Notes: generated from the letters alone by a model not told the origin. A stretch of DNA of 64,000 bases from an uncultured Dysosmobacter sp. (GCF_947631165.1 NZ_CANRKH010000001.1:82395-146394); one strand, 5' to 3'. Shown: positions 1 through 8,534, counted from the first letter of the stretch. A program made the numbers and translations.

Positions 1-188
1 GCCAGTATCGCCAGCAGCGGCTCCTCCAGGTTGTCGATGTTGCAGATGATACGCAGCCGGTCGGTTTCCGCCAGCCTGTTCACCAGCGCCCCGGCGGTGG
101 CCTCCGCCAGCGCCTCGGTGGATTCATCCTCCTTTAGCGCGGGCGGGAGGGTGAACAGCATATTGTCCTTGGTGATTCCGTTATTCAT
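1..188 (-). CDS. Phage tail protein I (gpI-like), 5' part only
   Basis: The gene reads leftward out of the window, so only about 62 codons are present. Its ATG (186-188) overlaps the end of the baseplate J gene by 8 bases, the translational coupling usual in phage baseplate operons. The start MNNGITKDNMLFTLPPAL and the later NLEEPLLAIL resemble the LPP start and helical lead-in of P2 gpI proteins, which complete the baseplate wedge. The order W-J-I is that of P2 and is the main support. The C-terminal half and any tail fibre genes lie beyond the edge. Confidence 0.75.
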   Translation of the reverse strand, partial: MNNGITKDNMLFTLPPALKEDESTEALAEATAGALVNRLAETDRLRIICNIDNLEEPLLAIL

Positions 189-1314
189 CCTCATACCCTC
201 CGCTCTGAACGGTCACGGTCCCCAGCTCCGCCACCTGCGGCGCTTCGGTCCCGCTCCCGTCCTTTAGGGAGGTAAAGGCCGGTTCTGTCAGCTCCACCCG
301 CTTGATGCCGGTCTGCATCAGCATGGAGATAAGCCGGGACGGATTGATGTCCCGCCCCAGCTTCGCGCTCTGCCAGGCGGTGAACTCGTCCACCTTGGCC
401 TTTACCGCCGCATCCAGGTCCTCGGCGGACTGTGTTTCGTCCTTCTGGATGTAGTAGGTGAGCGTCACGTTGTACTTCACCTTCTCCGGGTCCTCCACAG
501 ATACCAGGTCCGTCAGGGGCCGCACGTCGTCCGCGCTGCACGCCTCCAGCACCTTCTTCTTGGTCTCCTCCGTGGCTATGGTCCCGTCGTCCATCAGCAC
601 ATAGAGCTTCACCGTCCCCGGCGTGGGGGAGGCGGCGATAACGTCCGCTATTTTGGTGTCCACCTGCTTTGCGAAGTAGATGTACCCGCCCCGCGCCCCG
701 GCGCAGCTGTAGCCGTCCATGCTCAACCGCAGCAGCTCGTAAAATTCCTCGTCGGTGGCCGCGTCCCCGCCGCCGTCCGATGCCGTCAGGTTGGCGCAGG
801 AGATGTAATAGGCGAACAGGTCAACGATGGTATTGATTTGCCCGGCCACGAATCCGTTGCCCGCCGTCCCCTCGGTCTGGCAGCGGATTTCCACGTCCGC
901 GTAGGTGTCCCCCGCGTTCACGTAGATGTCCTCCACCGTCTCCCAAACAAGGGTCCTGCTGGCGTCAGTGACGCGGGTCCCCCCAGGGATAAGCACGGCG
1001 AACTCCTGCGCCTCGGAGATGGTGAAGCGCATGGTGCAGGTGGCCGCCTTTGCCCCCGGCCTTTCCTTGGCATAGAACAGCTCGGCCAGCGCGTCCAGGT
1101 CCTTTCCCTCCGCCCGGCTGGGCAGGTTCTGGTTTGCGGCGTAGTTGGCAAGCGCCCGCTCCTGGAGCACCACCGCCGCCGCCCACTGGATGAACTGCCG
1201 CTCCGGGCTGCCCGGCTGGACGGTTACGCCCGTGATGCTCTCGTACTGCTCGGTCATCCATGCCGTGATTTCGTCCGGGTCCATGGGGATGAATTGGTAC
1301 AGTGTCTTACTCAA
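181..1314 (-). CDS. Baseplate assembly protein J family
   Basis: A 377-residue protein of the P2 gpJ / Mu gp47 baseplate family, which forms the wedge of contractile tails. Visible family features are an N-terminal region ending in AEGKDLDALAELF, the central R-x-G-G-T-R type motif (LIPGGTRVTDASRTLVWET), the EGTAGNGFVAGQIN segment and a YIYFAKQVD stretch. I place the start at TTG 1312-1314 because GGTGGAGGTGG lies about 10 bases upstream and the codon overlaps the gpW stop. The first in-frame ATG is at 1282-1284 and would remove 10 residues. Confidence 0.9.
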   Translation of the reverse strand: MSKTLYQFIPMDPDEITAWMTEQYESITGVTVQPGSPERQFIQWAAAVVLQERALANYAANQNLPSRAEGKDLDALAELFYAKERPGAKAATCTMRFTISEAQEFAVLIPGGTRVTDASRTLVWETVEDIYVNAGDTYADVEIRCQTEGTAGNGFVAGQINTIVDLFAYYISCANLTASDGGGDAATDEEFYELLRLSMDGYSCAGARGGYIYFAKQVDTKIADVIAASPTPGTVKLYVLMDDGTIATEETKKKVLEACSADDVRPLTDLVSVEDPEKVKYNVTLTYYIQKDETQSAEDLDAAVKAKVDEFTAWQSAKLGRDINPSRLISMLMQTGIKRVELTEPAFTSLKDGSGTEAPQVAELGTVTVQSGGYEDE

Positions 1315-1630
1315 TGTTGATTTCCACCTCCACCTTCGGGACCAGCTTGCCCGATGCCCCGTCCCGCTCAAAGGTGATGTCCTTCACCGTGGCCCGCGGT
1401 TCCCATTTTTCGATGGCCTCCCGAATCTCCATCCGCGCCTGCTGCTCCGCCGCCGGTGCGGGCAGGTCCAGGAAGTCCATGTCAACGCCGAAGTCCCGGT
1501 ACAGCGGCACGGTCCCCTTTGGCGTGGTCAGGATTATCCTGATTGCCTGGAGGACCGATTTCACCGTCTCCGCCGCGCCCAGCTCCAGCGCGCCGTTCTC
1601 GTCTGCTGATACCGTGTAAGTATTGCTCAT
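1307..1630 (-). CDS. GpW/Gp25 family baseplate wedge protein
   Basis: A 107-residue protein of the T4 gp25 / P2 gpW family, part of the inner baseplate that contacts the tail sheath. Family features are the segment SVLQAIRIILTTPKGTVPLYRDFG near the start (shown here only as a region, residues 25-48), where the PLYRDFG motif is diagnostic, and the EIREAIEKWEPR helix. Its end overlaps the J gene and its start is 4 bases inside the gpU-like gene, so the baseplate genes are translationally chained. Confidence 0.92.
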   Translation of the reverse strand: MSNTYTVSADENGALELGAAETVKSVLQAIRIILTTPKGTVPLYRDFGVDMDFLDLPAPAAEQQARMEIREAIEKWEPRATVKDITFERDGASGKLVPKVEVEINIE

Positions 1631-2043
1631 GTTCTCAAATACTCCTGTAGCGTCACGGACACCGTAGCGCCCGCTATGTCGCCGTTCCGGTCCGTATATT
1701 TGGCCGTCATCTCATGGCTGACGATGTTCCACCTGTATTTCCCGTAGCACTTCGTTCCGATGGTCAGCGCCAGGGCGATTCCCTCCCGCTCGTAGGTCCA
1801 CAGCTTCACCACCTGCTCCAGTGGATTGACGCCGTGCTCGATAAGCAGCTGAATCTCGAAGGTGATTTTGTCCGGGTCCATCCCGGTGTACTCCGTCAGC
1901 GCGTGGTAGTTATGCCGGTTGTGGACGGAGTAGCGCGCGGACCCGGACCACTTGAAGTTTTCCAGCGTCAGCACCACGTCGTCCGATACGGAAAAGATGA
2001 TTCCCTCTCTGGAGCTTTTCCCCAGGTAGCCCACTACTGCCAC
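1627..2043 (-). CDS. P2 GpU-like tail terminator/assembly protein
   Basis: A 138-residue protein. The pattern of a hydrophobic N-terminal strand region, a central LEQVVKLW helix, and the C-terminal GATVSVTLQEYLRT strand resembles P2 gpU, which caps or shapes the tail end. It sits between gpV-like and gpW-like genes and overlaps both. Its place in the order differs slightly from P2, so the GpU call rests on the C-terminal motif and length rather than on position. Confidence 0.7.
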   Translation of the reverse strand: MAVVGYLGKSSREGIIFSVSDDVVLTLENFKWSGSARYSVHNRHNYHALTEYTGMDPDKITFEIQLLIEHGVNPLEQVVKLWTYEREGIALALTIGTKCYGKYRWNIVSHEMTAKYTDRNGDIAGATVSVTLQEYLRT

Positions 2044-2396
2044 GCCTGAATCCCTCCCAGCACAAAGCCGCGCCCGTCCCGGATTGGTTCATACAGGCAC
2101 AGCACTTGGTCGTTTACCTTTGGCATCCACGGCTTGATAATCAAATCGTGGTCGTGCTCCTCAAAAGCCGCATCCCCGGCTCCGCCGCCCCGCTTCTCTG
2201 TTTTCTGCGGCACGTCGTAGTCGGGGATGAAGTCCCGGTTGATAAGCACGGGAATCCAGCCGGAGGGCAGGTTCATGTCCTGGAAGAACACCTGGGCCAG
2301 CCGCTTCACGTTGTCCACGGCGGTCACGGTCCCCACGCGCACCATCACGGAGAAGGCCGCGTCGTTGTTCTGGAATTGGGTCTGCCTCTCGTACAT
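2034..2396 (-). CDS. Phage baseplate assembly protein V
   Basis: A 120-residue protein of the gpV (spike) family, the central needle of a contractile tail that pierces the cell envelope. The N-terminal OB-fold segment VRVGTVTAVDNVKRLAQVFF and WMPKVNDQVLCLYEP are typical. The C-terminal beta-helix is very short, ending GRGFVLGGIQAWQ, so this is the short form common in Firmicutes prophages. It overlaps the next gene by 10 bases. Confidence 0.85.
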   Translation of the reverse strand: MYERQTQFQNNDAAFSVMVRVGTVTAVDNVKRLAQVFFQDMNLPSGWIPVLINRDFIPDYDVPQKTEKRGGGAGDAAFEEHDHDLIIKPWMPKVNDQVLCLYEPIRDGRGFVLGGIQAWQ

Positions 2397-2406
2397 GGTC
2401 TCCTCC

Positions 2407-3744
2407 TTACGGAATGATAAGCTGCTGTCCCGGGTAAATCAGGTTCGGGTTCTTGCCGATGATGTCCTTGTTTGCCTCATAGATTTTGGTGTACATGGCC
2501 CCGCTGCCATAGTATTTTTTCGCTATGGCCCACAGGCTGTCCCCGGATTTCACCGTGTAGCTCTGGCCGGTGGTCTCCGCTGCTGCGGTGGCCTCCTCCT
2601 CGCCGCCGGTGTCGCCGCCGGTGGAACCGCTCTCGCCGCCGGACAGGACTTTCCGCAGGTCAATCTTGGTGGTGTACCCGCTCCCGTCGATGGTGTGCGT
2701 GGCCTGCTTGACCATGTACTTACCGGACCAGCCGCCGAAGTCCTCCAGCATGACCGTGACCCCGGCCACAAGGGCCGTGTTCCCCGGCAGCGTGAAGGAC
2801 GCCGTGCGGTTGAACTTGTTATGCAGCCGCAGGTGCTTTTCGGCCAGGGCTTTTGCCTCGCCCGCGCTGGACACCCGCGCCGTGATTTCCAGCCGCTGCT
2901 CGCTCTCCCCGTCGTCCCCCTCCGCCGTGGCAATCCCCTCGATGCACTTGCCGGTGGCCGGGTCCGCATAGCTGACGCGGCAGGACCCGTACTGGGTCTC
3001 CGCCGCTCCGGTGGAAAGCTGGTAGCTCTCATAGGCCGTGTAGCTCTCGTCCCGGCGGTATGCCCCGTATGCGCGCGGGGCCGCCGGGAGGATTCTCCCG
3101 TTGTTGCGCCGGATGTACGCCACGGGAGGCAGGGCCTCATAGATGGATTGGTCAAAGAGGACCAGCTGCCCGTCCGTGCATTTCAGGCTGATGCCCTCGT
3201 CGTGGCACAGCTCGGACAGGAAGGTGATGTCGCTCTTTTTGGTCTGTTCCTTCCGCTCATAGCTCGGATTGTTGGACGCCTCGTACACGCAGGACAGCCC
3301 GCCGTTACTGGCTATCTCATTGGCGATACCGGACAGGGTGTAATTCTCCCAGGCTTTTGTTTTCTTGGTCTGCCGGATGGCGGACCCATAGGCCAGGGAG
3401 GACCCTTTCAGCGTCACGGTGGACGGCGGGCCGCCTGCTTCCACGCTGTCCAGCTCAAAGCTGCCCGTGGGCAGGGACCCGCCGCCGCTTCCCCAGTTTT
3501 CCGGTGTGATGGTCGCGCTGATGGACAGCTTGGCCGCCGCCGACGCCTCCACCGCCTTGTTCAGCCAGTCCTGCAGCCACAGTCCTTCCCGGTCCTGTAA
3601 CTGGAGCTGGATGCTGTCCGATTCGTCCTCCTCGCTGTCCGTGTAGGTCAGGGAGAGGAAGTAGGGCTTCATGCTGCTGGTGATGTCCGCGCCGTCAATG
3701 GTGATGTCCACCGACGCCCGGCGGGCGGCGTTAGGGTCAATCAT
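2407..3744 (-). CDS. Late control D protein (tail hub) with C-terminal LysM
   Basis: A 445-residue gpD-type tail hub protein. The start (DITIDGADITSSMKPYFLSL) and internal GSSLAYGSAIRQTKKTKAW are typical of the gp27-like hub family that holds the spike and joins tube to baseplate. After a Gly/Ser/Glu-rich linker the last 50 residues form a LysM domain, starting YTVKSGDSLWAIAKKYYG and ending NLIYPGQQLIIP. Such a domain would bind peptidoglycan of the Gram-positive target. P2 gpD itself lacks LysM, and the fusion is frequent in Firmicutes myoviruses. Confidence 0.88.
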   Translation of the reverse strand: MIDPNAARRASVDITIDGADITSSMKPYFLSLTYTDSEEDESDSIQLQLQDREGLWLQDWLNKAVEASAAAKLSISATITPENWGSGGGSLPTGSFELDSVEAGGPPSTVTLKGSSLAYGSAIRQTKKTKAWENYTLSGIANEIASNGGLSCVYEASNNPSYERKEQTKKSDITFLSELCHDEGISLKCTDGQLVLFDQSIYEALPPVAYIRRNNGRILPAAPRAYGAYRRDESYTAYESYQLSTGAAETQYGSCRVSYADPATGKCIEGIATAEGDDGESEQRLEITARVSSAGEAKALAEKHLRLHNKFNRTASFTLPGNTALVAGVTVMLEDFGGWSGKYMVKQATHTIDGSGYTTKIDLRKVLSGGESGSTGGDTGGEEEATAAAETTGQSYTVKSGDSLWAIAKKYYGSGAMYTKIYEANKDIIGKNPNLIYPGQQLIIP

Positions 3745-3819
3745 CTCGTCCTCGCAAACTCCTTTCCGCTCCGCCCGGCTGTCCGCCGGGCATCCGCTCC
3801 ATTCCGTTGCTCGTCCTCT

Positions 3820-3847
3820 CCCCGCAAAGCGCCGCGGCTTTGCGGGG
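3820..3847. other. Perfect hairpin between the X and D tail genes
   Basis: CCCCGCAAAGC and GCTTTGCGGGG form an 11-bp perfect stem around a 6-base loop. It occupies the unusually wide 108-base gap between the gpX-like and gpD-like genes in an otherwise overlapping operon. No U-run follows on either strand, so an ordinary terminator is unlikely. An mRNA stabiliser or processing site is possible. Confidence 0.7.
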
Positions 3848-3852
3848 CCCCG

Positions 3853-4059
3853 TTAGCCCTTCCGCTTCCACGGCGGGAGCAGGCTGTTGAAGTTCTGCGG
3901 GATTTCCGGGAGGGTCAGCACCACCCCGGAGGAGAAGATGTAGATGTCCTTATACTCCATGTTCGCGCTGATAAGCAGGCCCGTGTGGGACGTGCTGCCC
4001 AGCTGTTCATAGGCGATAGAATCCCACATATCCCCGCTCTTTGTGGTGTATGTTGCCAT
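3853..4059 (-). CDS. Tail protein X (LysM-like, 68 aa)
   Basis: A 68-residue protein starting MATYTTKSGDMWDSIAYEQL, the LysM-like fold typical of P2 gpX, which is thought to act at the tail hub. GGAGGAAAGAAC lies directly upstream of the chosen ATG (4057-4059). An open frame continues much further upstream but runs antisense to nothing plausible and covers the end of the tape measure gene, so the short form is preferred. It lies between tape measure and gpD, as in many contractile prophages. Confidence 0.85.
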   Translation of the reverse strand: MATYTTKSGDMWDSIAYEQLGSTSHTGLLISANMEYKDIYIFSSGVVLTLPEIPQNFNSLLPPWKRKG

Positions 4060-4073
4060 GTTCTTTCCTCCGC

Positions 4074-7000
4074 TCACGCATAGGCCCGGCGGCCACGCTC
4101 CCGCTCGGCCCGGCTCAAAAGCCGGTCGAAGTTGGCTTCTATCCATGCCTCGAACCGTTCCTCCGACGCCATCATGGCCTGGTCCATCACGTTCCGGTCC
4201 GCGTTGCCCTGGATGACGACCTGCGGCGCGAACGTGAAGGAGAATCCGGGGCCGCCGCCAGCGCCAGCCGGTAGGCTTTGCAGCTCCGCGGGCCGGTTCC
4301 CCAGCCCCAGCAGCCGCCCGGCCTGCCGCCAGATTTCGATGTTCTGCGCCCGCACGCCCCGCTGGAAGCTGATGACCGCCTCGGTCCCCGCCTCGCCTGC
4401 CACGCTCGGCCCGTTGGTGAAGCCGCCGCGCGCCAGCATGGGGATTTCCGGGATGTTCAGACCGAACTTCTTTCCGCCAATCAGCGGCACCCAGTCCGGG
4501 ATGTCGATGTTTAGCCCGTTGATGCCGGAAATGGCCTTGTTCACAATGGAGATGACCGCGTTCAGCGGCGTTTTTATCAGCGCGCCCAGCCCCTCGAAAA
4601 TTCCGCCGAAGATGTCCTGGACGCCCTGCCACGCCTGCTGCCAATTCAGCGTAAACACGCCGGTCACAAAGTCGATGATGCCTTGGAACACGGTTTGAAT
4701 TGCCGAAACGATAGTAGCCAGCCCGGAGCTAAATGCCTCGTACCCGGCCAAAAGTGCCGGAATGACCACGCTTGCGATAGAGAGGACCACGGAAATGACG
4801 TTCTCGATGACAGGGAGGGCCGCCTGAATTGCCATGGCGATTATCTGGGCCACCGTCATCACCGCGCTGCCCAGGTTGGACAGGATGGCGGAAATCGTCG
4901 GGGCCGCCGCCGTGAAGGTCTGGAGCAGGATAGGCACCACCGTCTGCGTGATGAAGCTGAAAATTTCCTGAATGATGGGCTTGACGTAGGTGTTTGCGAA
5001 GGAGACGACCTGACCGACCACGCCCATGACGGATTGCAGGATTTGAACCAGCCCGTCGAAAGCTGCCCCGGCGTTCTCCCCGAACAGGCCCGTGATGGCG
5101 TCGCGCAGCGGGGCCAGCGCCGCCGCCACGCCGCCGTCCTGGAACAGCCCGTTGATGAAGTCTCCCACCTGCTGGAGCACGCCGATGAACGAATCAAAGA
5201 CGGCAACGCCGGTGTCTCCGAATACGCTCTGAATGATGCCGCGTATATCCTCCAGGTGGTCCCCCAGGAGGCTCACCACGGCAATGATGCTGGAGATGAC
5301 GCCCACGATGGGGAGCGCCCCGGACACCAGGCCGCCGAAGCCGGAGGCGACCGGCCCCCACATATTGCCCAGCGCGCCCATGCCAGCGCCCAGGAAGCTG
5401 CCCACGTTCCCCAGCGCGCCGCCGATGGCCTGCGCCGGTGCGGACCCGGCCACACGGCCCACCAGCCCCGCCGCGCCCTGCGCCAGCCCGGTTGCCCTTC
5501 CGGCTACCCAGCCCGCGCCCCGCCGTGCGAGGTTCGCGCCGCCAGTGACCAGCCCGGTCAGGCCGGTTTCTCTGGAGATGCCGGACAGGACTTCTCCTAT
5601 CGCGCCGCCGGTGGCCCGCAGGCCGCCCAGGATTCCGCCGCCAATTCTGGTGTTTCTCAGGTTGCCCAGCGACGCTGCGATTCCGCCGAGGTAGTTTCCG
5701 ATTCCCTGCCCGATGCCGCTGCCGCCCACCAGGTTCCGAATGGTGTTCCCGGTGGCCGCCAGCGTGGTCATGGGTCCGGCGCTCACGGCGGACGCCAGGC
5801 CGCTTGACAGGACGCCGCCCACGCGCTGTCCGCCTGTGAACAGCCTGCGGGCCATGTCGAACAGCCCGCCGGTCCTCTTTCCGTTCCCGCCGCCTGACTT
5901 TGTGCCCAGCAGCAGATTTCCCGCTCCGCCCAGCAGGCCGGTGATGCCCGGCGCAAACTTCATGGCGGTAAAGGCGATAGCCAGGTTTTTCAGGATGCTT
6001 ACCACCTGCGGCCCGTGGTCCTGCAGGTAGTCCAGCGCCTGCTGGATGTATGGCAGAGCGGTCTCCAGCGCGTTCCCGGCCAGCTCCACGCCCTGGCTGA
6101 ACAGCGACGCCAGCGTTTGGGCAATCTCGCCCAGCTCCGGCATATCCCGCAGCTGGTTGATGAAGTCTATCAGGGCCACGCTCATTTCCTTTTTGGCCGG
6201 GAGGAAAGCGGTGCCCACGTCAATTTTTAGTGCCTGGAACGCATTGGACATCATGGTGTCGATGGCCTCCGCGTTGCTGGATTTGATGATGAACTCCCGC
6301 TCCATGCTCCCGGTGTAGAGGCTGGGGTCATTCACCATAGCCAGCGCGTCGGTGAAGGTGCTCAAATTCCCGGTCATCTTCGCCGCGCCCTTGATGGCCC
6401 ACTGGCCGAAAAGTGTACTCAACGCCGCAACCTGCTTGTCAGCGTCCAGGTTCTGGATTGCCTCGAACACTTGCAGGATGGTCCCCGTGGCGTCCTCCTG
6501 CATCATCTTGGCGACGCCCTCCGCCGTGAAGCCCAGGGCCTCCCACTGGGTCTTTTGCGCCTTTGTGGCGCTGGACCCTTTGCTCAAGTTGACGTACATC
6601 CGGCTGATGGAGTTGGCCGCCTTGCCGGTGTCCACGCCCATAGCCAGCATGGCGTCCGCCAGGGCCGCCGTGCTGGCCACGTCCATGCCTGCCACCTGGC
6701 CCAGTCCGGCGGTCTCATTGACCACCTGGGCGATTTCCGCCGCCGTCGTGGCGCTGTTCGCGCCCAGGTAGTTGATTTGGTCGGAGACCACCATCACCTG
6801 GTCGTGGTTGATGCCGAACGCCTTTTCCCACTTGGCGGCCCAGTCGCCCGCCTGGCCTGCGGAAATATCCATAGCCGTTCCCATCATGGCAACGTCTTTC
6901 AGGAAGCCGCTGATGTTCCCCTCGTCGTCGTACTGGATAAGGTCGCTGATGGACTTGCCGGACTGTCCGGCGGCAGCGGCCAGCCTGGTCAGGTCCTCCG

Positions 7001-7373
7001 CCGTCATGGGGATTTGCGTGCTCAATTCCAGAATGGCGTCGGTCATGGCGCTGTAGTTTTCCGCGTAGGTCTTGCCGTTCTCCGCCAGCTTCCCGCTGAT
7101 TTTGCCGTTGGCGTCGGCCAGGCCGCCCACGTACTTCACCACGTCGGCCATCTGCGCCTCAAAGTCCTTGGCCGCGTCCGTGCATTGGGCCAGGGCCGCC
7201 ACGGTCCCGGTGGCAAGCGCGCCCATGGCCGCGAGGCCCGCCGTGCCGATGCGGCTCACCGCGCGGGCCAGGTCTCCGATGCGGTTGTTTGTTCCGTTGA
7301 TTGCTGATATCAGGCTTTTGTCTATTCTCCCGGCAATTTGAATGGTCAGCGGCAGATATTTTCCTTTTGCCAC
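4074..7373 (-). CDS. Phage tail tape measure protein (TP901 family)
   Basis: At 1099 residues this is the longest prophage gene. The N-terminal 350 residues are the TP901-type core, with the ETAGLGQVAGMDVASTAALA and MLAMGVDTGKAANSISRMY segments. They are followed by long Gly/Ala-rich stretches (residues 480-680) and several hydrophobic helices near 690-960. The protein sets tail length and is ejected ahead of DNA. From the general rule of about 0.15 nm per residue the tail would be near 160 nm; this is inference. The C-terminus holds GGFTNGPSVAGEAGTEAVI, the usual end motif. Confidence 0.95.
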   Translation of the reverse strand: MAKGKYLPLTIQIAGRIDKSLISAINGTNNRIGDLARAVSRIGTAGLAAMGALATGTVAALAQCTDAAKDFEAQMADVVKYVGGLADANGKISGKLAENGKTYAENYSAMTDAILELSTQIPMTAEDLTRLAAAAGQSGKSISDLIQYDDEGNISGFLKDVAMMGTAMDISAGQAGDWAAKWEKAFGINHDQVMVVSDQINYLGANSATTAAEIAQVVNETAGLGQVAGMDVASTAALADAMLAMGVDTGKAANSISRMYVNLSKGSSATKAQKTQWEALGFTAEGVAKMMQEDATGTILQVFEAIQNLDADKQVAALSTLFGQWAIKGAAKMTGNLSTFTDALAMVNDPSLYTGSMEREFIIKSSNAEAIDTMMSNAFQALKIDVGTAFLPAKKEMSVALIDFINQLRDMPELGEIAQTLASLFSQGVELAGNALETALPYIQQALDYLQDHGPQVVSILKNLAIAFTAMKFAPGITGLLGGAGNLLLGTKSGGGNGKRTGGLFDMARRLFTGGQRVGGVLSSGLASAVSAGPMTTLAATGNTIRNLVGGSGIGQGIGNYLGGIAASLGNLRNTRIGGGILGGLRATGGAIGEVLSGISRETGLTGLVTGGANLARRGAGWVAGRATGLAQGAAGLVGRVAGSAPAQAIGGALGNVGSFLGAGMGALGNMWGPVASGFGGLVSGALPIVGVISSIIAVVSLLGDHLEDIRGIIQSVFGDTGVAVFDSFIGVLQQVGDFINGLFQDGGVAAALAPLRDAITGLFGENAGAAFDGLVQILQSVMGVVGQVVSFANTYVKPIIQEIFSFITQTVVPILLQTFTAAAPTISAILSNLGSAVMTVAQIIAMAIQAALPVIENVISVVLSIASVVIPALLAGYEAFSSGLATIVSAIQTVFQGIIDFVTGVFTLNWQQAWQGVQDIFGGIFEGLGALIKTPLNAVISIVNKAISGINGLNIDIPDWVPLIGGKKFGLNIPEIPMLARGGFTNGPSVAGEAGTEAVISFQRGVRAQNIEIWRQAGRLLGLGNRPAELQSLPAGAGGGPGFSFTFAPQVVIQGNADRNVMDQAMMASEERFEAWIEANFDRLLSRAERERGRRAYA

Positions 7374-7393
7374 CGTTTCACCTTCTTCCGCGC

Positions 7394-7422
7394 TTGACTT
7401 TCTTTCCCGCCCCTGCTATGCT
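7394..7422 (+). promoter_or_regulatory. Sigma-A-type promoter of the moron-like gene
   Basis: TTGACT (7394-7399), a spacer of exactly 17 bases and TATGCT (7417-7422) face rightward, against the late operon. Transcription would start near 7429, just before a GGGAGGGAG ribosome site at about 7430-7438. Confidence 0.75.
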
Positions 7423-7442
7423 TTAGGCAGGGAGGGAGCAAT

Positions 7443-7697
7443 ATGGGATTGTTCAAATGGCTCATTGGCTATCAGGCCGCCAAGCATCTTCTTCAAACTG
7501 CCCGACCCCGGCCCGTCAGCGTCAACCTCAGCGTCCATCTTCCCGACCATGATGACGATGCGGAGGTGGACGAATACGAGGATGATTACCCTCTCACCTC
7601 CGGCAGGTGCATCTACGTCCGGGACGACGGCGTGAATCCACCGCGCTTCTTCAATCGCAGAGGGGAAGAAACCGACCAGAACGGATATCTTCTTTGA
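7443..7697 (+). CDS. Moron-like small protein, independently transcribed
   Basis: An 84-residue protein, not recognised. It has an amphipathic N-terminal helix (MGLFKWLIGYQAAKHLLQ), a very acidic middle (DHDDDAEVDEYEDDY) and a C-terminal beta-rich part. It is the only rightward gene inside the 20-kb leftward structural operon and lies exactly between chaperone and tape measure genes. It has its own promoter 20 bases upstream and its own terminator 6 bases downstream, the defining layout of a moron expressed in the lysogen. The function (host fitness, superinfection exclusion) cannot be told from sequence. Confidence 0.75.
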   Translation: MGLFKWLIGYQAAKHLLQTARPRPVSVNLSVHLPDHDDDAEVDEYEDDYPLTSGRCIYVRDDGVNPPRFFNRRGEETDQNGYLL

Positions 7698-7703
7698 CAA
7701 CCT

Positions 7704-7740
7704 CCGGCCCGCTGGCTGCATACCAGCGGGCCGGTTTTTA
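7704..7740 (+). terminator. Rho-independent terminator after the moron
   Basis: A perfect 12-bp stem (7704-7715 with 7723-7734, loop CTGCATA) is followed by TTTTTA. It overlaps the stop codon of the frameshifted tail-chaperone product on the other strand (7738-7740), so the two genes are packed end to end. Confidence 0.9.
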
Positions 7741-8534
7741 GTGTTTCGTTGCGCGCCATTCCTCCACCACCTCATTGTTCAGCTCGACGAAATCCCGCAC
7801 GGACATCTTCATGTAGAACTCCACGCTTGTCATCGTCGCGGCGGACAGGCGGATAGCAGCTTTTCGCAGAGCTTTGATTCCGCCCTTTACTCGAAAAAAT
7901 CCGAGTTGTTGACCGCCTCTTTCAGATTCAGCAGCTCACACAGGGGCAGGCCGGTGAACAGCTCCTTTGGCTTATTGACCGCCATGCTGGCGATTACGCA
8001 GGCATACAGGTAGTTGAAGGAATTTTCCGTGATGACGAAGCCCTCCCGCGCCATCACGTTCTCCGCCGCGCTCTCCTGCATCATGCTCATGTCAGCGATA
8101 GGGGACAGGTCGAACTCCTGGTAGACCTCGCCCTGGAAGTGATAGGGCTTGTCCAGCCGCAGCACGGTCCCCTCGCTGTTCCCGGACCGGCGGATGTACG
8201 CCTGCACGGCCCGCTTGACCTTCCGGCCCGCGCCGATGGACAGCGTTTTGAAGAACTCGATGGGCAGCCCGCTCGCCTTGGCCGCGATTTCCATAGCGAA
8301 GGACGACGTGGTTTCACACAGGAGGGAGCTTGCCACGTCCTGCTGGCCGAAAAGGTCCTGCTGGGCGTCTATGGCGTCCTGGATGGTCAGCCGCTCCAGG
8401 CCGCCCAGGTCGATTTCCGCGTACTCCTTCCGGTCGAAGATGTGCGGCTTTTTCAGCTCGATGACGTATTCCCGCGCGTCCATATCCGCCGCTTCCTCCG
8501 GCGCGGTCTCCGCGATTTTGATTTCCTCCGGCAT
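7738..8534 (-). CDS. Tail assembly chaperone, -1 frameshift product
   Basis: This is the predicted long product (about 265 residues) of the chaperone gene. Slipping one base back on T-TTT-TTC (7899-7893) lets translation bypass the TAA at 7887 and continue for 51 codons (from CGA 7893) to TAA at 7738. The extension includes SVEFYMKMSVRDFVELNNEV and ends EEWRATKH, a helical segment of the sort fused to the first chaperone in P2 gpE+E' and lambda gpG-T. The extension fills the otherwise empty gap exactly. Confidence 0.7.
7887..8534 (-). CDS. Tail assembly chaperone, zero-frame product
   Basis: A 215-residue protein with acidic start, then IELKKPHIFDRKEYAEIDLG, the beta-rich segment common to tail assembly chaperones that coat the tape measure before tube assembly. 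It lies between tail tube and tape measure genes, the conserved place for this function. It ends NNSDFFE; the codons of the final DFFE contain the slippery heptamer. Confidence 0.8.
   Translation of the reverse strand: MPEEIKIAETAPEEAADMDAREYVIELKKPHIFDRKEYAEIDLGGLERLTIQDAIDAQQDLFGQQDVASSLLCETTSSFAMEIAAKASGLPIEFFKTLSIGAGRKVKRAVQAYIRRSGNSEGTVLRLDKPYHFQGEVYQEFDLSPIADMSMMQESAAENVMAREGFVITENSFNYLYACVIASMAVNKPKELFTGLPLCELLNLKEAVNNSDFFE
7893..7899 (-). other. -1 ribosomal frameshift site T_TTT_TTC
   Basis: On the minus strand the zero-frame codons read GAT TTT TTC GAG TAA. T-TTT-TTC is a textbook X-XXY-YYZ heptamer placed 3 bases before the stop codon. The -1 frame is open for 51 codons after it. 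The frequency of slipping cannot be seen from sequence. Confidence 0.75.

Noticed and set aside
7416..7775. Leftward open frame opposite the moron
   Set aside because: It runs through the moron's terminator, has no ribosome site, and the moron has promoter, ribosome site and terminator of its own.
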